NCBI GenBank assembly: GCA_959347315.1
Contig: OY365809.1
Span: 41,246,790 to 41,310,789 of the forward strand
Length of the DNA: 64,000 nt
Source of the DNA: Bimastos eiseni
Lineage: Eukaryota > Annelida > Clitellata > Crassiclitellata > Lumbricidae
Direction: 5' to 3'
Part shown: positions 60,071-64,000 of the stretch, piece by piece
Numbering within the stretch: position 1 is the stretch's first letter
Layout: the number at the start of each line of letters is the position of its first letter
Notes under the pieces: model-generated
The model's database searches: none
Seen by the model: only the letters and a program-made list of their open reading frames with translations
What the model was told of the DNA's origin: nothing
Made by a program: the position numbers and the translations under genes

Positions 60071-60588
60071 ATGGAAGCAAATGTAGATTTTGCAGGTAAG
60101 TTGGGTAATCAACCGTCCAGACCTTCCTCTGCTCTGGAAATGGTTATAGACAGACAACTACAAGTGATGCAAGATATGAGAGAGAATTCAGAAAAACAGG
60201 CTAGACAAATAGTAGAGTTCATGAAGGAAAGCCTCGACAACCAACTAAACAGAGGCAAAAGGTAGAAGAAAAGTCAGAAGGACGAATGCAAATAATGACT
60301 GAAACGGTGTGTAAATTGGTTGATAGGATAATGAATATAAATGCCAATCTGAATTATATAATTGCTAGACAGAGAGAAATAGAGAATGAGACGCTGACAC
60401 TTGCCCCTTTGCAAACGGACAACATTGATGGTCTGAATTTTAGGACAAGCACATTTATGGAGCGCCAGATAGATTTAAATAATGCCGTGGTACCAACATT
60501 GAACCCAGACCATGCAAGTGAAATGGTTGTTACTCGTATGAGCAACGCGCCATTACCATGCACTGCGAGCCACCGAGCCAATAGATAA
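60071..60588 (+). pseudogene. Gag-like or ORF1-like coiled-coil protein remnant
   Basis: Two plus-strand frames follow each other: 60071-60265 (MEANVDFAGKLGNQPSRPSS, then a helical MQDMRENSEKQARQIVEFMK segment) and, after a frameshift, 60286-60588 (MQIMTETVCKLVDRIMN onward). Heptad-like charged helices without enzymatic motifs fit the first protein of a retroelement, but no RT or protease frame follows. A host gene exon is less likely because no splice sites were found. Confidence 0.3.
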
Positions 60589-60599
60589 GGAAAGAGTTG

Positions 60600-62340
60600 A
60601 CGATAGTTTAAGAAGGAGTGCAGACTTAAGGACCTCCCCGAAAGAAACTGTAAGGCGTTTGGACGAACACAGAGAGAGATTCTTAGATCCATTCCCGATT
60701 GTATAAATGAGAACCAACCTATGCGCGATATCTGTGCATTTGACTTAAGCCCGGAAGGATAATCACGAGGACAGTATACTTTTACCCCCTTCATACAAAC
60801 GCGATGTGTTAGGAACCGGAGCGGAGGGAGGGAGCACGACATAAGCAACTACCGCAATGACTTCTTAAGGGATAGCGAAGCGAGGTCTGGGATCCATGTT
60901 TCCGAGGGAAAATCACGAGGGACGTTCCAACCGTCCTCATTCAAACGCCACGGCCTATCAGTAGAAGCGGAGGTCGGGGCATCACATTATGACACCCATC
61001 TAGTATTATGCATACAAAGGCGATTCTTAAAACACGCTGATACAACACCTTAGCAGTAAGCATTGACCTAAAACGCCTTACAACGCAAACAACGCATATT
61101 TCAATTCTCAAAAATGACCATATTAACTACGTAGTTTGCATCTAAGCAGCCAGCATTAAAATATCAACGTTGACCTAATCAACGCCATACTGAATTTTTT
61201 TTAAATATTAGGCTATCGCACCAACACAAACTCGAAACAATGCGAATGCATGCAGGTAATTCCATTCCAATTCCTCAGCCACGCAAAAGCCACCTATTTG
61301 CTAAGGCGGACTGAAAAAGAGACATCTTCCAATCTCATGCAGAAAATGCATCAAGCTCCCCAATCAAGAATCAAATCACCGATTAATCACATACGACCAA
61401 ACAATCCAATCGAAACAGCCCCAACAAATTAAAAGCAAAGTGTCCTTGCTAAGCAAAGCTTTACATAAATCTCTTAAACATCTTCTTCTTTGGTTATCTG
61501 CCTTCAAGCAGGTTCATATGTCCAATGACGCCACTCCTCCCTAATGATGCCACTCCTCCCTGTGTAGAGCCTCTTCTTTTATTTTTCCCGTATCCGCCTT
61601 TCTTCGTCTTATTTTATTTATGCTCTTAGACATAAGTAAAACGTATTCCCAAAAGAAAACAGAGTAAACGTAGAGTGTAGGCCTACTGGCTTTGTAAAAA
61701 TGGCACCGCTAAGACTATCGCAACGCAAAAATGAAACACGACATACGACGATGCGAATTACCACACTCGGAATCAAACACGCATACATGTAGGTATGCTT
61801 GAAGATAACATCTCAAGGCAACTGAACGAATTCTGAAAAGAGGCTCGTGAAAGAACGACAACTTGAACATAAGAGTCCGGAACATGCATCACGACACCGA
61901 AATCAATCTGCAACTAGACACATTTAATGCATATCAGAACATAGCAGAATGTGACATCCAAATGACATACTAGCATATCGTCTCAACAGACACATCGAGA
62001 ACACAGGACAGAGACACGAACAACTGTCTAATCACCTAGCGAGAAATAGCCTGCGACCATAAGCACAATAAGGCATCCAAACGGTTAAACGATCCTCGCT
62101 AATTCAAGCTCCCTACCAAAAGAAAAAATTACGATACCTTTAATCAATATCGCTACTGAAGTCGTTCTACCGAATACCTACTGATATTTTACATCATATA
62201 ACTAAGTCCAATGAATTAAAAATGTAGGCTACTGCTATTTTTAACTATAACGCAAAACCGAATACCAAGACAATCCAAAATAGGACCTACCATCTCCAAT
62301 CTCCTTAATCCAAAGTCATCGCTCTACACATAGGAAATCC
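60600..62340. other. Gene A intron; nothing recognised
   Basis: The composition shifts to A/C-rich on the plus strand around 61000-62300, with no open frame beyond chance. A tandem word, atgacgccactcctccct, is duplicated near 61525-61560. Confidence 0.4.
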
Positions 62341-62354
62341 GGTTTATTATGTAA

Positions 62355-62590
62355 ATGTTGCAAAAAAAATGTCGCGAATAAAAATGTCGCGATCAAAAAA
62401 TGTCGAAGCTGGATCGATGAAAGGTATATTGCTTAAATTGAAGCTGGATTGGTGAAAGCAATTCTTCTTTAAATAAAAGTTGGATCGATGAAGGTGTTGT
62501 TGCATCATCGGAAGCTGGATTAATTAAAAAGATCCTTATTTCAATATAAATTGGATCGATGCAATTGTGATTGCATGGTATGAGGAGGAG
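62355..62590. repeat. Minisatellite with (aaaaatgtcgcga) terminal words
   Basis: Three repeats of aaaatgtcgcga-like words lead directly into units of the gctggattgatgaaaa family. The order of unit variants matches 115-345. It is the right-hand counterpart of the left-edge array. Confidence 0.7.
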
Positions 62591-63054
62591 GACAGATGGC
62601 GCTAGACCTTGAACATGGTTGGTGTTGTGTTATATGAAGTACTAGAGTGATTGAGACGCATTCAAAGAAACAAAAACACCAACCAGGTGAGTTGTGAGTG
62701 ATCGAGTCAAAAAAGGCGGTGCCTCTACTTGGGGTATTCGTAACGGTGAGTGATTTAGAGGGGGAGAGATGTACAGCAGCTGTAGAGATGATAGCTGGAA
62801 GCTATACATACAGTCTTGGTATTCGGAGTCATCAAAAAGAAGCAATAATTTGAACTAGAAATGCACCTTCATATTCTAACTATGAAAAGCATTCTCTACC
62901 GGTTCAAGATATTATATCACTTCCATCATGTGTCATTTGGGATTTTAAGCGTCACGTGCATCATTGCACCACCGATTTTTTTTTAGTTTTATATACTGCA
63001 TATTTTTAAATGACAGTTACTACATACCGATGTCTGGTCTAAATACACCTACAT

Positions 63055-63118
63055 ACTCATCCGGCCCCGAATTGTCCGCGTCAAACTGTCCGGCGCCAAA
63101 TTGTCCGGTCACCCTATT
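63055..63118. repeat. Terminal-word cluster (aattgtccggcgccaa)
   Basis: Three to four repeats of the word attgtccg with variable spacers end in ggtcaccct. Read on the minus strand it begins agggtgacc, like the element end at 47725 (gggtgacc). It looks like the end of another member of the multi-word terminal family. Confidence 0.5.
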
Positions 63119-63824
63119 CAATGATATTGACAACGTCCACCTAAAATATTTCTTATTTTTTCTTAAAACACGAGAAATCAATACTAAACATAAACTCACT
63201 TTTCTTAATAAACCAGAATGTACTGAAGAATAATTGTAGGCCACACACAACAAATGAAAAAACCTCGACTACTTGGTTTTGGTACTCGGCGAATGCCCAT
63301 CCGGCCAACTAATATTAAGCTGCAATCACTTAAGCAAGGCACGACTGCGAAACACCTTAGCTCATTCACTGACGCATCGTATGCAGACATTTGCAGAAAG
63401 ATTTTTGATCTTAAGATGCTGTTCATTAGCATCTGTTTTTATAGACATTTCATTAATCACCTGTTTGACTCCTGTTGGACTCCCATGCCTATTAAGTTTT
63501 TGACTTTAATTAAACCACTCGTTATCGGAATGAGTCAACTGCCTAGTTGCAGATTCTGTATGTTGGCCTGTGTGGTGCCTACTTCCTACTCGCCGAGTAT
63601 AAGGTTCAGAGGTGAGGCGCTGTATCACTGGGGTTGGCCGCCTAGATGCTTCGAGGAGTCTGATAAACATATGTACATGCATGTCACCAGTATAACTTAC
63701 TAGGAGCGCTAAATGTATGACATGAATCACGCGCTTTGATTAAATATAATCACGAAGTACAATAATGTAAAAGCATCATCAATTAACAAAGTAGTAAATA
63801 AATTAATAAATTAGTTATGCTCAC

Positions 63825-64000
63825 GTCCTGCTTTCGGGGGGCAGCCGCGTGTCACGACTATTCGGTTAAAACGAGCTTTTGCTTGTACATCGAATTTATC
63901 GGCGGTTCCTGCGCGCGCCCAGCATTGGTGTTCCGGCGTAGTATCTACGTTGACCACTGTGCAGTAGGCATGGTCGATACAATAGTGAATGCAGGCTAAA
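63825..64000 (-). CDS. PAN/apple-like domain exon (PAN-b type, copy 1), cut by window edge
   Basis: The minus-strand reading frame is open to the window edge and ends at a gtgagc donor, leaving phase 1. The visible part has the PAN-like cysteine pattern C-x3-YC-x5-YC, then a QCW cysteine and a C-terminal VTRGCP motif. It is clearly homologous to the exon at 43816-44064: LACIHYCID here matches LACLRYCID there, and VVTRGCP matches IVTRGCP. PAN domains bind protein or carbohydrate ligands outside the cell. The start of the exon is outside the window. Amino-acid identity with its partner is only about 40 percent although the invariant codons are mostly identical. Confidence 0.75.

Overview
This window is nuclear DNA from a multicellular animal, most likely a marine invertebrate. 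Genes are split into short exons with GT/AG borders, introns run to many kilobases, and most of the sequence is decayed transposons (CR1/L2-like and RTE-like LINEs, a tRNA-derived SINE, mariner, hAT-like, a solo LTR, Polinton/Maverick-like remnants) and minisatellites. The sequence alone does not settle the phylum. A lophotrochozoan, hemichordate, echinoderm or cephalochordate would all fit.

The main find is a family of PAN/apple plus kringle genes on the minus strand. Gene A is read from the right edge to about 18.6 kb. Its visible exons are PAN-b (63.8 kb, cut by the window edge), PAN-a (57.8 kb), a one-exon kringle (53.9 kb), a kringle split over two exons (51.2 and 46.0 kb), a second PAN-b (43.9 kb), a second PAN-a (38.9 kb), a possible spacer (34.6 kb), a Ser/Thr-rich stalk (32.4 kb), a transmembrane exon (25.9 kb) and a C-terminal cytoplasmic exon (18.7 kb). 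Every extracellular domain is bounded by phase-1 introns, the hallmark of shuffled extracellular modules. The product looks like a type I membrane receptor. A second tandem gene, gene B, starts somewhere between 5 and 18.6 kb and runs off the left edge. Only its one-exon kringle (4.9 kb) and the first half of a split kringle (1.6 kb) are visible, and both are intact.

Paired exons (PAN-a/PAN-a, PAN-b/PAN-b, kringle A/B) differ mostly by amino-acid-changing substitutions. Residues that stay the same usually keep the same codon, and the flanking introns still align well. That pattern suggests diversifying selection on a duplicated receptor ectodomain.

Layout: 0-5 kb, left-edge repeats and gene B; 5-18 kb, mariner with a nested hAT-like element, RTE and CR1 fragments, SINE; 18-26 kb, 3' end of gene A with a solo LTR in an intron; 26-38 kb, palindromic element, LINE fragments, minisatellites, stalk exon; 38-47 kb, PAN and kringle exons with Polinton-like debris in introns; 47-58 kb, capsid-type Polinton debris, kringle exons and PAN-a; 58-64 kb, repeats, unassigned ORFs and the partial PAN-b exon. 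A minisatellite core with the word gctggattgatgaaaa recurs at a dozen or so sites, bracketed by different short multi-copy terminal words, which points to an unusual non-autonomous element family.
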